Below are positions 13,601 to 27,839 of a DNA stretch of 64,000 bases, one piece after another. Source of the stretch: Thysanoteuthis rhombus (lineage: Eukaryota > Mollusca > Cephalopoda > Oegopsida > Thysanoteuthidae); NCBI GenBank assembly GCA_963457665.1, contig OY735222.1, forward strand, positions 33,676,557-33,740,556, written 5' to 3'. The position numbers and the translations under genes were made by a program. Numbering within the stretch: position 1 is the stretch's first letter; each line of letters starts with the position of its first letter. The notes below the pieces were generated by a model. That model saw nothing but the letters and a program-made list of their open reading frames with translations. It did not search any database and had not been told where the DNA came from.

Positions 13601-16600
13601 TCAGAGGTTTATCTGGTGCCCAACAATTAACATTTAGTGTTTCTTTCAGCTGATAAAGCACTCTTTTCCTCTCTAGATCATAATCTGGGCAAGTACCAGT
13701 GCTAATATTTTTTGATGTGGTATTTTCAGTTGGATTTAAGCTCAATTGGCTCTCTTCATTGTATATTCATATCTTGATATGATTTTATATGGGTGGGAAA
13801 TTTGAGTCTTAAGATTTTCCCAAGAGAATCTTCACTACAAGATAACTTCAAAAGATTTTAAATACTGACCATCTTTTTCAGGTATTGACTTTTGATTTCT
13901 GGACCATCAAGCCATCTTATCAATCTATATGAATGAACATGGTGCAGCTGCATAAATTAGTTGTGCATTTTTTGTGTATCGCTGCAAACCACCAATATAT
14001 TGTGCATGTTTTTGAATTTGTGCATATATTTTATATGTAAATACTAACATGTTTCTTCGTGTGTGTGTGTTGATCAGTGTGAGGGTAATTTCTAGAACAA
14101 AATTGATGATTGATCTGCGAACATTTTTCTCTTTAGTATTCATGTACAAAATATGCAATAACTAATTCATTTTGGAAGTTGATCAATTGTAAATTTCGAG
14201 ATTTTTAAAAATTAGTATTTTGATCGAAGTCATTACCATACCAACTTTAGTTCAAAAAGTCTAATCACTTTCCATCTTTGACATTGATATAATCCTTTGA
14301 AGTATTGTCAACTCAAGAGATTGGAAGAACAGATTAGATTGTCCAAACCAAAGTTTGTATAGTATTTTGATGTTTTAGTTTTGCAGAATATGTGGTGCTA
14401 ATCAAGTCATGGGAATTCAGACAGATCAATTTGTTCATCTGTGCTGTGTCCCACTGGACATTCCATACCTCCTCTCAAAATAACCCCATCAGAAAATAAC
14501 CTTCATTTTCTGTTCATTTATATTTCTCTCTTGGAGGAAGCCATTTTACCTCTTGAACCCCCTGAACTTTGGGTGTAGCGCCTCTTACTACTGCCATTAG
14601 TTAATTGAATTTTGATTACTTAATTATTTTTTTTTTTTCATTAATCAATGGAGGTAGAAGTTCTTTGTTAAAAAAAATTCCATTTGTATTTATTACTTCA
14701 TGCACATATTAGTTTTTGAAACACCAAGATTCAAATTGAATTTACTAGGAAATGAAAAAAACAGCTTTATTCATTATTGGTTGCTGGAAACCTATACTTG
14801 AAGAGAATTGGGCCTTTTTTTTTTTTTTTTTTTTTTTTTTTGAAACATGATAATTAGTGATCATATCTAAATAATTCAGTGAAGGTTTTTAATGATATAG
14901 GATTTTCATGTTTAAGGAGAAGTGATTATCATAATAATGGTATTTCATTCATCCAAACCAGTATCCTTGTTTTTGCTTTGACCTTTGTGCTATGTGTCTG
15001 GAGTCCTTGCGAACATTTGAATCATTTATCCATCTTTCCAGTTATGAATGAGGTGTAGATTCTATTCACAGCTCTTTAAGGAACACTAAATGCAATGCGC
15101 ATTGGAGGAAGATTGGTGAGTGCTCCAGCCAAAATGATATGATTGAATCAATAGAGATCATTATATTTGTTTGAATGATTCATGGACTATAATACTTAAT
15201 CTCAACTTCAGACAACATTTGATATAATTGTAATTATTTTTCCTTTTAGCATTTCTAACTCTGAGAGGTTATATATGAACGCCCTCAATGATTTGATTAA
15301 CCTGATATTTTTTTAATCATTTTTGTGGTTGTGTTCATTTCCTGCTGTGAAGGAAAGAGCAGAGAAAATTGGAAATAAAGAGGGGAGTAATGTTTCAGAA
15401 AACTGCAGAGATTTGTGTAATGAAAAGTGATTTAATTTCTGCATAGTTCTCTACAAGTATATAATCATAGACGGTCTGAACTAAGATAGCAATGGAAAGC
15501 GATTGAATAATATCCAGCTAAATACCCATCTCCTGGTAGGAGACTCAGTGCCTCGAGTTATGATTGAATGCGTATACATATTTTTATGAGTAAATTCAGC
15601 TCTTAATTTTTATGCTCGAGTATTTTGTACTTGTTTGTGTTGATTTTAGTATATCAAAGGAACTAGATAGAGAAAAAAAAATCTTTTCCACCTCAATATC
15701 GCATCAAAGTAAATTAACTTTGTCCCATTGAATTATTTTCATTTTCCCATCTGCCAATGTTTTAATCTCCTGCAGAGATAACTTTGCTTTTCTAGAAAAC
15801 TTGTACGAATTGACTTTCTTTTTATGGTATATTTGATTTATTTTTGCTCTGTTCAGTTTTACCATTAATATTTATCCATTTTCAAATCAAGGTCATGTCC
15901 AAAGAATTATTTTATTTTTTTGCACTAGCTACATCTTGATTTTCAGATGAAATGGTGAAGGAAATGAACAAGACCTGCCTGTTGTACTCTTAATTACTTT
16001 TTTTAATCTCTTGCTTGAGATACTAATCAGTTCCACTGAAGTCAGGAGATTTGATGAAAAGAGACTGGCTTGTGAAAACATTAAGGTCTTAGTTACCAAG
16101 AATAAGACTTTTTTTAATCTTTTATTTTTTATTTATTTATTTATTTTTTAACCATTCAATAAAGTTAACCTTTTTCTACTTATTTCTGTGTATAATCCTG
16201 TCATAATTGTATATTCTTCTAAGGTTATTTTAGCTCAACAAATAATCTCGATTGTTAATGGTAGTATTGATATCTAAATTACTATTAACCCCTTTGATTA
16301 ATTCTTCAACCCAACATTTAGTTTTAGAGCATATGATTTTGTATTCTAAATACATACCCACCCTAGCTGTGTAATGTAAAAAGTTTTATTGTCAAAACAT
16401 TGCTTAATCCATGTCCACTGTCAGTATGATATCTTTTTAAAACTCTGTCACTGTCTAATAATAATCATAATGTCTCCACTTACTTGATGAATCTCAAAAG
16501 GAAGGCAGTAGTTATTGCTGTTGGCTGTCATGGACTGATTGATGGATGTAAAGTGAATTATGATGTATGGGAATCATGGAAATGTTCTTCTTTTTTCTTC

Positions 16601-17496
16601 TCAATTTTTTTGCTTTATAGAAAAAAATCTCTTGGTACACAATGCAGGCATTCATGATTTGCCAAATTTAGTCACTAAAGGTAAAATACTGTTGTCTAAA
16701 AACATGCATGCATACCCACACACACACTCATATATATATATAATTTATTTATTCATGTAACTGAAATCCGTGCTTTTTGGCTCAGAAATAGCTCGAACTG
16801 TACCCTTGTTGTTGTCACTGATTTTGAGAAATTGGTGCTGCTGGTGTAAGAATTTCAGGATTGATTTGTTCTTGAATATTATAAGATAACAAAATGCTTG
16901 TCTCAGTTCAAAATCGGAACTTATTTTATTAACAGGTTAGCTTGTGATATTCTGAAAATTTTAAAATGTCGAAACTATACATGGGATAATCCATCAACAT
17001 GTTGAATGCATCAAGTCAAAATAGGCTGGATAGAATTCAAATGTAAATTTACCTATGCAAGTGATATATAGTACTTTTGCCAGACAATGAAAAGATTGAG
17101 CCTTTGATATTAAACTGTTATATTGGTTATACTATGTTATAATTGCATTTTCAGAAATGCTAAAAATTTAGGTGATTTTTTTTTTTTTTTTTAATGCAAA
17201 AACCATGAAAGCTGAGTTATACACCTGAGAAGGATTTGGATTTACATCTTTTATATCATTGATGTGAATCTCTTGCATTCTCATTTGAGAAGAAAGATTT
17301 GATCTTGAAGACATTTTCAGAGGAAATAGTGAAGAGCCTCAGTCACTTGACCTAAAAAGGGAGATAACCTTTTAACTCCTGGTACACTCCATATTATGAG
17401 TTCTTCTTCAATCACTAATACTATCTAGCTTGTTCCTCCCTTTTATTCCCTCTATTTTTTTTTCTACTCATATGTAGGCTACATTATTTCTTGTAC

Positions 17497-17500
<4 letters not shown>
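9894..17500. other. No gene seen apart from listed repeats
   Basis: AT-rich and CpG-poor. It includes poly-A near 11552, poly-T at 14815-14841, an (ATTT)n run at about 16119-16150 and a (CA)(TA) run near 16716-16742. No exon with splice sites and recognisable protein was found. Confidence 0.45.
10613..10691. repeat. (CA)n(TA)n(GT)n compound microsatellite
   Basis: A run of CA (about 34 bp), then a TA-rich core, then GT (about 20 bp): an imperfect palindrome able to fold into a hairpin. Confidence 0.95.
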
Positions 17501-17540
<40 letters not shown>

Positions 17541-17543
17541 TAC

Positions 17544-17577
<34 letters not shown>
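17501..17577. repeat. (CA)n-(TA)n compound microsatellite
   Basis: About 36 bp of CA followed by about 40 bp of mostly TA with CATA interruptions. Confidence 0.95.
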
Positions 17578-18643
17578 GACTTACCCTGAACACCAACCCT
17601 CACCTAACTAATTTTTTTAGGTATCATTTCCTGTGAGAAAGTCTGATAAGAAAAGGCTAGAGGGAGTGATGAGTTTTTTAGGTACCCAGCTCTTAATTAC
17701 TTGTTTTCAAAGAAATAGGTGAGTGACCCTGTGAAATGTCTATTGCTCCTCTACTCCCCACAGGCTTATAATATGACTTGATACCTTATGAGTTCAAAAT
17801 GGTTTGTATTTTTAATGGCTGCCATGCTGTAACAGATTTTCTGATTCTATAATATAGAGTATTTATGCTAAGTAAACCATATAATATATGTATAAGTACA
17901 AATCAAGAAGCATAATTCTATGTAAAGTTTGTTGAACTATTCAAATTATGGAAAGAAAATTGCCATTTTTTTTTTCCCATTACTCAAGAGTTAACTTTTG
18001 TTTGTAGGAAATATTATTTAATCAGCAATTGTATTCATTTATGTTTTTAGTAAATTGTCTTTGTGAATTTGATCTGCTAAGCTTAATAAACATCTGTATA
18101 AATGATGATGATGATAATCCTGTAGTGTAGAATTTGAATAATTGAAATTTTTACTAGATTGTCTCTTCAGCTAAATCAAATGTTATCTGTGAGTACTTTC
18201 TAATGGAATAGATTTCATCCTGTAATCAATGTACTTTTCTTTTCTCGTGCAGAACTCACTAAAGAAACAATATTTTATACGATGAGCACAGGCATAGTTA
18301 TGGGAAATCTTGCTATTCAAGTTATATTTAATTGGTTCTTTTTATATGAAGATGTGAATATATTTATTAACCGCCTGGATTTTTCACAACCACTACTTGG
18401 TGAACCTCGGATATAAGGCAACACTTTTAGCATGAATAGAAACAGCATTTTTATTGTTTGACTCGAAAACAGTAACTAACTTATTAACTAATGTTTGAGA
18501 AAAACTCAGTAATTGTGTGTAATATTGATATCAAATATGAATAAAATCGGCTTATAATAAACTGGTAATATGAGAATGCATGCAGTATTTTGATAAAAAT
18601 AACAGCTGCAGACTGCTGGAGGCAAGCTAAACTTACCAAGATG

Positions 18644-18710
<67 letters not shown>

Positions 18711-20439
18711 TTGAAGTGGGTGATGTACAAAATTATATAAAACATAGAAATATAATTAGGTCGTCTGCTACTGCCAGGACACATGAGTTGGTTATGGGAG
18801 AGTGGTTTGTCCTAGTACTCACAATTGTTTCTGGCAAGCTGGTTACCAGACATTTTGTCTACCTATCTGCTGATATGGAGTATAAGTGGATTAATGCATT
18901 TCTCAAGGGCAATTGTCTAAAGTACTTTTTCTGTACTGGTAGCTGTCGCAACATCCTGCACTTTCATGCACAGAAAGACACATAATGATAGATGTGACAT
19001 TAAAAAATTTTTTTTTTTTTTTCTGTAAAGTTTAGCTCTCCTCCGGCAGTCAGTAGATGTTGTTCCTATTAGAATGCTGCATGCATGTATGGCTAATAGG
19101 TAACACGTTGAGTTACATAATTCAAACAATAAATTACATAACAGAATATCTGGAGTTTGACACCCTCCTCCATGAACAGTTGAAATCGTTTTACCAGATT
19201 GATAATCACATATTTTTTTTTTCTTCTCCTTTTCTCTCTCTTTCTCTTCACTTCAACTGCCACCCTACTAAGTCCATAAGATGGACTGTTGATACTGTAG
19301 CTCTAGAGATATTATGGCTCTGCACAGCGGGCCTCCTGCTAGCCCTTGTGTCTCTTGACATTTTACATAGTGAATAGTTTGGACTTTCACTGATGCTTTT
19401 GGCTTGGACCAATGAATGATATAATGAAGGAGAAAGGCTTATAGGCAAAGTAGAATTCCACAAAGGATGTAGGCTGAGAATCTGGCGAAGTGAAGTGATC
19501 TAGTCAGTGCACATGGAATTAGGAATTTTTTTTTTTTTCTCTCTTTTTCTTTATTTAGTTTTCATCTGATCAAATACATTAAATGTATCAAGAAACCATA
19601 CAAGGACTGAAAAGTTGAGATATGCATTGGTACTAGAGCCAAATTACAGTGGAATGCTTTGTTGGATAAATGGTGCATAAGATCGTGAAATACAATTTGC
19701 TATAAGTGTCCATTATTATAGAAGGTACTTTGCCCTCATTTGCATAGAAAACATTAAATGGGCCTGTGGAAACTAAATAGAATGAGGAGTATTTCATATT
19801 TTAACAATGACAAAAAATATAAGCTGTACGGTATTGAATCGTGGCATAGTATTTTAACTGTGTCCTTAATTTTCAAAAAAATATTTCCCCAACATTAATT
19901 TTTTTTTTTTCTACTCAACAATTTACAATATACTGGCTTTAGAAAAGTACCATACACTCGTCTGTGGCTAAATTATGATTTTGGTTGAGATATTCCAAAG
20001 TAATTAATCATCAAATAGTATACTTGTTTTTCTGTCTGACAGAATCATTGACGAATATGATGTATGTAATGATGTTTAGCTCATAATAAGTTCATTGTCA
20101 TAGACCATATAATGAATTCCTTCCTAGTAATTTCTTATAGTGAATTTGTGACTCTCATAATGAGTTCCACTCACTACTCTAGTTATGGTCTGTAAGACTA
20201 GAGTGTGAGGTTTGATTAAGCTTGGTATGGCATGAGGCCATGGTAGTTGGGAGCAGTGAGGTGATTAAGCTCACTATAGTAGCTGATCGGCCATGAGATG
20301 AATTTGCTATCGTGTTACAAGAAGAAATTATCAATTGTTAGCTTGAAGTGAAAACCCAAGAGTCTGTACAGTTAACCAGTTAACAAATTATTGCAGTTAT
20401 TCTGAAATCAATTTAGATATTTTATATTAAAAAAATTGA
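17578..20439. other. No gene seen
   Basis: AT-rich sequence with the (TA)n above, several poly-T runs (19008-19022, 19528-19540) and no recognisable coding segment. Confidence 0.45.
18645..18708. repeat. (TA)n microsatellite
   Basis: About 64 bp of uninterrupted TA. The ORF across it encodes only IYIYIY and is an artefact. Confidence 0.97.
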
Positions 20440-21722
20440 ATAATTTTTTATATCTACGTATTTCAGTGTTTAATCAGTTTTTCACAATTTATGACATTTT
20501 ATCCTAGTAAAGATTCCCTATCTTAGATCACTTAGGATCAGTACTTGACTTTGAGAATGTGCAATGTCAGAAAAATAGAGAGAATGATTTATTTCAGCTT
20601 TTATTTCTTTTGCACTCCAACCAAGTTGATTGTCACTTTAAACAGCTGGAAATATTCCAGAAAATGATATGGTTGTAGAAGTTTCTGATGGTCTAATTGA
20701 CATCATGTGAGTCAATTGGTGGTTTATGTGTGGATGTATTCAAGGCATGCCTTCAAACTCACTGCCTCTTAGCTTGACATCCTGGGAAAATGAAACAAAA
20801 TCAGCCAAGACCCGAGGACAAAAAACTGAACCTCCACAACTCTGATTCATCATTGGGAGCTATCCCCTAATACCTGAAGGTACCATGTTCATTTATACAA
20901 ATAATAGTGCATAAGTTAGAACCCCATGGTACCACACAACTGTCTTACCACTCGGGATGGAGGCCTGTTCTATTTCTTGGAGATGGATGTACTTGGTGTT
21001 AAGTGTGAATCTATCCCAAAATAACGGCGAAGGACCTTGTGAAGATGCTGGAAGAAACAGGTACTACTATTATATCGATATAACCTTAAAGGCTGCCAAG
21101 CAAAGAAGCCACTGATTCAGGGTCACTGGGCTACGGTTTGCAGCTGCACATGGGTAGAAAGATCTTACTTTTTGGAGAAATGCCCCCTGGACTGATGAAA
21201 CTAAAATTGAACTGTTTCGCCATAGACTTTCGTTATGTTTGGAGATGGAATGGTGGAAACTTGCTCATCAAAGAACACCATTCCAACTGTAAACCATGGG
21301 GGTGGCAGCATCATTTTATGGGGGGTGCTGTAAGAAGGACTGGTGCATTTCACAAAAAAGATCATGGGGAAGGGAAATTATTATAAGGATATACTGACGC
21401 AACGTCTAACGTCTAACGTCTGAAGACATCAACTAGGAACTTAAAACTTGGTTGCAAATGAGTCTTCTAAATGGACAATGATTCAAGCATACTTCCTAAG
21501 TATGTAAACTTCTGCCCTACTGTGAACTTGAAAGAAATCAAAGCCGAAATAAACCATCCTCTCTACTACTATTCTGACATTTGATATTTTTTAATTGAAG
21601 TAGTGATCCAAACTGACCTAAGACAGGGAATTTTTATTAGGATCAAATGTCAGGAATTGTGGAAAAACAGAGTTTTAATTGATTTGGCTCAGGTATAAGT
21701 AAACTTCTGACTTCTACTGTAT
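20440..21722 (+). mobile_element. Tc1 transposon, Sleeping Beauty/Tdr1-like, inactive
   Basis: Long inverted repeats of about 150-160 bp flank the element: 20475-20630 versus the reverse complement of 21530-21690, with shared blocks such as CCTA(G/A)TAAA(G/A)ATTCCCT and GAATGATTTATTTC-like sequence. The right arm holds two copies of a GTAAACTTCTG direct repeat (about 21503 and 21698), the IR/DR layout of fish Sleeping Beauty, Tdr1 and Passport elements. It ends in CTTCTACTGTATA, consistent with a TA target. The left outermost repeat is decayed, so the start is approximate. Confidence 0.9.
20770..21500 (+). pseudogene. Tc1 (DD34E) transposase, frameshifted and truncated
   Basis: Fragments in all three + frames match the Tc1 transposase in order: SAKTRG-like N-terminal block, KITAKDLVKMLEETGT, a short linker, then DETKIELFRHR (first catalytic Asp, near 21195) and a GGS-like GVAASF block near 21300. 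The second-Asp block is seen only as a decayed QMSLLNGQ-like trace near 21455. The sequence then joins the right inverted repeat directly, so the NPIE-containing C-terminal third is deleted. Several stops and frameshifts make it non-functional. Confidence 0.88.
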
Positions 21723-21864
21723 ATACAAGCAAGGAATCCTGGTGTTGCCTAGGAAAGAATTAGCTGTATAATAAAGAAGAGAAACATGTTCTTAATAGCA
21801 CAACCTGGCTGGTGAGGATGGTGTGAGGAAAAAAAGATGGTTTGAGTGTATCAAGTGTACTAAC

Positions 21865-21945
21865 TGGCCGGTTATGCGGTTGGATGATGGTGTGGATTAC
21901 AAGCACCCAAGCAGCGCAGGTTCGTGCTCATTCTTGGGCAGGTCC
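21865..21945 (+). repeat. Possible tRNA-derived SINE head
   Basis: TATGCGGTTGGATGATGG resembles a pol III A box, and GGTTCGTGCTC about 50 bp downstream resembles a B box. The stretch is richer in G, C and CpG than its surroundings. It is weak evidence only; no second copy was aligned. Confidence 0.35.
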
Positions 21946-23579
21946 ACATGCCCCCTCCGACAGGTCAATGTAGTCTACACAACATTTTTGTTGAAATGTT
22001 CAAAAGTGGAAGTTTGGGTTTAAGATTTCGATTATATGAAATTTATAAGAAAGATTCCTTTCAACCGTAAATATTATTTGGTAACCTTTTTTGAATGCCA
22101 AAATTTCACTCTTTGTTGAAATTGACATACACCCCCCCCCCAATTGAATAATAATCAACCATGGTTTGTGATGCTAGTAATAAATACTTGCTTGATATAT
22201 TGAATTGAGAGTATCCTATACACAGCCACATAATGTGATATAACTTATTGTTTTAGATATGTAATCACTCATCCTTTATTGTATGCTATGATTACCTTTT
22301 ATATGTTTTTGTGTAATTATGCACTGTGATTATACGCTTTTATATTGCATGCAATTTCTGGAATTGCCTACACACACAATCTTGTTGTGTTTAGATACAT
22401 TCAATTTTGTAATATTAACATAATTACTTTGTGTTGGTGCTATTTTTACTTGAGGCCTTTTCTTTTGTTAATCTAATCTCGGTTAAAAGGTTGAAAGAAG
22501 AAAAATCTGTGGTTAATTGTTAATTCAGCAAGGTTTCTACAGTTCTATCAAAAAAAGAGGTCACGTTCTCCAACAAGTATTTGATATTTTGTCATGAACA
22601 ACAGCCTTTAGTAAAGATTTCCAGAACAGGTTTTTGCTTGAAAAATAACTTATTGTCTGAGAAAAGGCAATTGATAGTGATAAACTAGGAACAACTCAGT
22701 TTGAAGAACAATTTTTCTTCACTGTCAAAGAGGGTCCTATTTTATTGGGGCCTTTTTTTTTCTTAATCATGAAATCAAAGTCCAAGTAGTGATAATTTTG
22801 TCTGTTTTTTCCTGGGTGTCTGAAATATTCTTTTCACTCCTTTTTAAGGCATTCTTAATAAGCATGATGAAATCTCAATTAGTGCTTCTCATTTTCTCCT
22901 TTGTATGCCAACAATTTCAACTTTATTTCCCCCAAGCAGGATTATGAATTAAAGAATTGAGAAAAAAAAACAAAAAAAAAAAAACCAACAAAAACATCCC
23001 CATCCCTAGATTCCTATTTACTATCAATGTCAATGTGTGATGTCATAACGGCAAAATATCTCATCAGCCGCTCCAGGACAATCACTGCTTCTACTGCCTT
23101 CATCATATATTGATTTTCTTGAATCATTCTCTTAGTAACTGCCGTAGGAAGAAGACACGGGCAAAAGAAATCCCTTGTGAAATCTCTCATTGGTCAGTTC
23201 CAAGTGAATTTCAGAGCTGTGTAAGCAACAGCCCATTGGGAGACAACAGAAAGTTGCCACCTCAGAGTCCCAAATAGCATTGTTTTAAAATTTGATTAGT
23301 TTCATTACAACTTGTCATGTCTGGCTCCAAATGGCCTAGCTAGTCCACTCGCATTCACACCATCACAACCCCTTTCATAGATGAATTCATCTGACCTCAA
23401 GTTACCTTCTACAAGACACTGAGATGTGAAATGTTTATTTTTTCTAATATTACAAAAATAACCAATAGGATTTTACTACAATTGGTGCACAATATGAATC
23501 TTTGGGCCCTACAAGCAGTAAAAAAAATTACTTCCTGTTGAACAAGGTACATACATTTTGCAACAAGAGGGTGTTGTGT

Positions 23580-23675
23580 GTTAGTGTAGCGGTCAGAAAG
23601 TTAGCCTTGTAGACCATTACTACTGTTGTGAGTCTGATCCTCTATGCTTGTGACCTTGTGCCAGACTGAGTTGAT
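23580..23675 (+). repeat. Possible tRNA-derived SINE head
   Basis: TTAGTGTAGCGGTCAGAAAG has A-box character, and GAGTCTGATCCTC about 45 bp on has B-box character. The sequence does not fold as an intact tRNA by eye. Confidence 0.4.
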
Positions 23676-24972
23676 CTTAATGAATGCCTATATATATATA
23701 TCTTGCAGCATCCAATTAAGTTCTTTCTTAAATCGGGTGTATTAACAAATGCCATGTGAATTGTATGGAAGGATAGATAAATGACTGGAAAACTTGAATT
23801 TGACTTCGACAGTCTACTTACTGACTGGTTGGTATTCTTTTCATGTTCTGGTTCTTTGATAAGTCAATGTTTATAGTGAGGTTACCTTTTTGTTCTCTGC
23901 ACGATTCCATTTTTATATTTCTTCAGCTTGTATTTTTTTTATTTTTTTATTTGCTTTTTATATCTCCTGTCTGTCAACACACTTGATTTTTATCTATTTG
24001 AATTTTTTTTTTTTTTTTTACATCTGACTACAATAGCTTCCTTTCTTTATTTAGACAAAGTAGTCTTTGTAGACTCAGCAAAGGCCATAACCTAAGAGCT
24101 TTCTTCCTCATTGAAGACCTGAAATCTTCCATTGTTCCGAAGTTGTCCCCTTGTGTATGAATACAGCAATCTCACAAAAGATGCTATTCAAATTCCCTGA
24201 ACTCTACGCCTTGATAATACCTTGTTTTTATGCAGTATTAATACATATCATTATTCGGTGATAATTTTTTTTTTTCTTTTAATTATTTTTTTTGTCTGAT
24301 TGGCAGGATTTAGTATGATTTTTTTTTTTTTTTGTAAAGCTTTATTTTTTCTGTTGAATAAACAATCACAGATGTCTTTAGATTCTAAGAAACAAATTCT
24401 TATGGCTTTTGAGATACATAGTATGAAAAAATATTTAGATCTATGTGTGTGTGTTCCTCCTGGGTAATTTATTTACAAATACTAGCACAAAACCTGTAAA
24501 AAATGACTGGATTATTTATGCATGGATCAGTACCTCTGAGGTCAGCCGAGGATCAATGTGTAGCTCCCTGACACTGCTCGGAAGCACACCTCTAAAGCCT
24601 TTCTCTGGCTTATTGGTTTTTATCAAAGTGTAGTATCTGCACCGTGGCATTGCCCAAGATGTAGAGACTGCTCTTAAACATCCAATGGGCCAGAGACTGG
24701 TTGGCAGTGTGTTCAGTCAGAGTGCACCGGTGCAATGTTGTAGCCAATGAGGGATACAGAGGCTCGACATTGTTTAGTGCATTGAGGCCTATTGAATGGT
24801 CCTAGGTTCTTAAATATATTACTTGGCCCAGTTGCGGGGAAGCAGTTTGTCGCTGCTATCCCATTGCTCTTGAAAGGATGGATCGGGCTTGTTTTGACAC
24901 TTCCATGACATCGGTTGTGGTGACTGTAGCAATTTCTATGGGTGTTCCATTCCACATTAAACTCAAGCTAGA

Positions 24973-25010
24973 GTCACATCTTGCCCTCGTGGTAAATAAA
25001 TAGAACATTT
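24973..25010 (+). repeat. Copy 1 of a dispersed repeat end (GTCACATYYTGCCCTCGTGG)
   Basis: The 20-mer at 24973-24992, followed by TAAATAAATA, recurs at 27840 in the same orientation with two mismatches, also followed by an AAATAAATA-containing sequence. Likely the shared 3' part of a short interspersed element. Confidence 0.55.
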
Positions 25011-25063
25011 CTGTTAGGATTGGTGTAGTATCTGTGCATTCATTGAAAGTTAACGTGTGTGTG

Positions 25064-25064
<1 letters not shown>

Positions 25065-25102
<38 letters not shown>
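25065..25102. repeat. (TA)n microsatellite
   Basis: About 38 bp of TA preceded by a GT run. Confidence 0.95.
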
Positions 25103-25104
<2 letters not shown>

Positions 25105-27839
25105 GCATTCTGTTTGTGTAAATAAATTACCAGGTATAATGTGATGTCTTAGATGAAAGTCAAGTTCTTATATTGAACTTTAAAAGGAAAATTAACCCGA
25201 GTGGAAGAGTCCAGTGTTATGGAATGCAAACCAAGAAAATCAGACGGTTCATTATTAAACTGGATATCAACTTGGTTTGGTGCTAAATCATACTATCTCT
25301 GAGATTCATTTAGTGCATAGTGTAAAATGGTGGGTAAAAAGTTTTTTTCATCAGTAAAATTTTTACTTTGGGTAGGGGTGCTCCTGTAATTTTTTCTCTT
25401 TTGAAGCTTTCAAATTCAATTACGACTAATAATTATTCCAAGAAGACTGTCATTGACAATATCCTAACACAAGGCTTATGACAGCTGCCGTCAACAAATA
25501 ATTGATGTTTTCGCTGAAAATAAGTCTAGTTTACATCATAATTAACAACGAAAAAATTTGGTCTCTTTGTCCCTATCTAAAACAAGAAAAACACATCAAA
25601 ACAACATTTTTTTAAAGATTTTAAATACATTTTCAAAATGGAGTATTGAGGATTTCTCAGAAGTTTCGTAAAAGGTTCCATGAACGTAACTAGACAAAGT
25701 GCTTAGTGCAAAACCTTTCCTCCCCACTCAATGTCTTCTCTAACCATAATTGGGAGTGTGAATTATCAGTTTGACTTTGACCTACTATCAGTCAGTTCGT
25801 TTTTTTGTGAATGGAATGTGTGAGAGAGATCAAAAGAACTTGAATGTTTATAATTTTGTATCATGATTGTGGTTGTTCTTTTTTCGCCTTCAGATCTATC
25901 AAACCCTGTCCCACTTGTGTTTTTCTCTGCTCTCACAGTAACAAAACACACAAAAAACAAACAAACTTGATTGCCGGAAATAGAAAATATGCTCCCACTC
26001 ACATTCAAGGTGTTCAAAAAGTAATATTGAATTTTTGGAGACTGAATAAAAAACTATTCAGAATCAACAAACGTTGAATGTATTTGTCAAGATCTCAATG
26101 ATTATTATTAGCGATGACAAAAGCCCACTATGAAACTAATTATTTAGGATTCTGTATGAAAAGAATCCTGATAATGCTGAATTGAGAATTGATCTTTTCC
26201 CATCTCCTACATTTTGCCACAAAGAAAATGTTCCAGTGATGTGTAGAATTGAAACTCTTCCAGAGTTTAAATCCAGTGGTGAGGGATACTGAGGTAAATC
26301 CTACCAACCCAAGTTTTTGGCCATGTGTGAGCTTCCATGTCATGAAGATACCCTTTTGGGGTTGATAAATTGGGGAATTTCTCTTTTCTAAATTTTGACT
26401 CATTCCCAAAGTTATAGACAATAGATTTGCCGTAATTGGTCTGCCTTATTCAAAGAACCAATAAATGTCTTGAACCTACCATATTCCTTAGACTGCTTTA
26501 CCTGATTTTGGTTTAAAAACTGAGAGAGATTTTCCATTCAGATTCCTAGATATTCTCAACAGTTGGATGTATGTGCTTTCGGGGAGTGTGGTAGATATTA
26601 TGCTCACAGATGGGTTGATAACCAAATACAGGGAATTGTATTGATGTATAGATATTTGTCCATTTTTGCAGGGAATTTCTTCAGACATTTTGGAGATTTT
26701 GAATATTTCATTTTCATTTTTTTTTTTCAAATTTTGTTATTGAAAGAAAGTTGAAAAGGAAAAGAAATTGAGCTACCAGAAAACAAATATCATGATCACC
26801 TGTTACTGGTTCTTGGACTTGATATGTCTGGATTGTGTTACTCTGTCAAATATGGCTGACAGACATATCTTGATTGTGTTCCTCTATCAAACATTGCTAA
26901 CAGCTTTTAACGGATTCTATTTTTAAAATTCCTGACGGAACTGGAGAAAGTTGGGATGAGGTTTCATGAAGTGAAACTATTAAGCTGAGCAACTATATCT
27001 AGGAACTCAGTTGATCATCGGTATTACTGTGAAATAAAATTTTTAATGTTTGGGCTGTTTGTGAAAAAAAAAAAGTAATTTTTTTCTTTTTTTTCCTCTT
27101 TGCACTTCACACAGTGCTGTTTTGCCAATTGCAATGAAAATGGGAACAGTGGGTTTCATTTTTCTCTTGAAAAACATCTTTTATGGATGGGGGTTCTCTC
27201 TGCCTAAATGGAAATCTGTGTCATTAGTGGGAAGCTCTGAGAAAAAAGTAAAAGCAAATATTAAAAGAAAATCTGCAAGGAAGTGACTGTAGTGTCAAGT
27301 TACTTGAGCCTCTCTCCCTCTGATGGAAGGAAACACTCACTAACATCTCCAAATACTTGAGAAAAAACTTGCAGCTGTCCTGACCACCTCTTCTCCTTCT
27401 AAAAACACACACATACTCACTCACATTTTTACCATCACCCTAAAAAGGTTCTAAGGGAGTAGAGTATTCATGAAGTTCCTCTATTAACATCCAGTAAAAT
27501 TGAAATTCAACTCTGATCTAACACTTGGGGTACTCAGTCAGGATTGAACTCTCTACACAGTTGTAATATTCTGTTAGTCTTGCTCACTTGTCATTACATA
27601 ATGTTTGAAGAGCTGTGTAGATATAAGTAGTTTCCCATTTTATTTCTCTGGTTTCCGGTCTTTTGACCTGAAAAAAATTGATCGTTGAGTTCTACGCCCC
27701 CCCCCCCCCAGGTTACACCTCCCCATTGTACTTGCAGCTGTAGGGTCAGGGTCAATCCCTTATGCCTGAGCTGTCACCAAAGGATGTGCTGAGGGAACTT
27801 AACAATTGGTTGCACTATCTACACTAGACTTGACTTTGT

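Noticed and set aside
18506-18784. ORFs across (TA)n and (GT)n tracts (also 44289-44524, 50945-51142)
   Set aside because: Alternating Ile-Tyr or Val-Cys residues come from the microsatellites.
24713-24955. 80-codon minus-strand ORF
   Set aside because: No family match; it lies in a slightly GC-richer stretch that may be a repeat or UTR, but coding cannot be supported.
26005-26040. Mariner-like terminus AAGGTGTTCAAAAAGTAAT
   Set aside because: No matching opposite end and no transposase remnant nearby.
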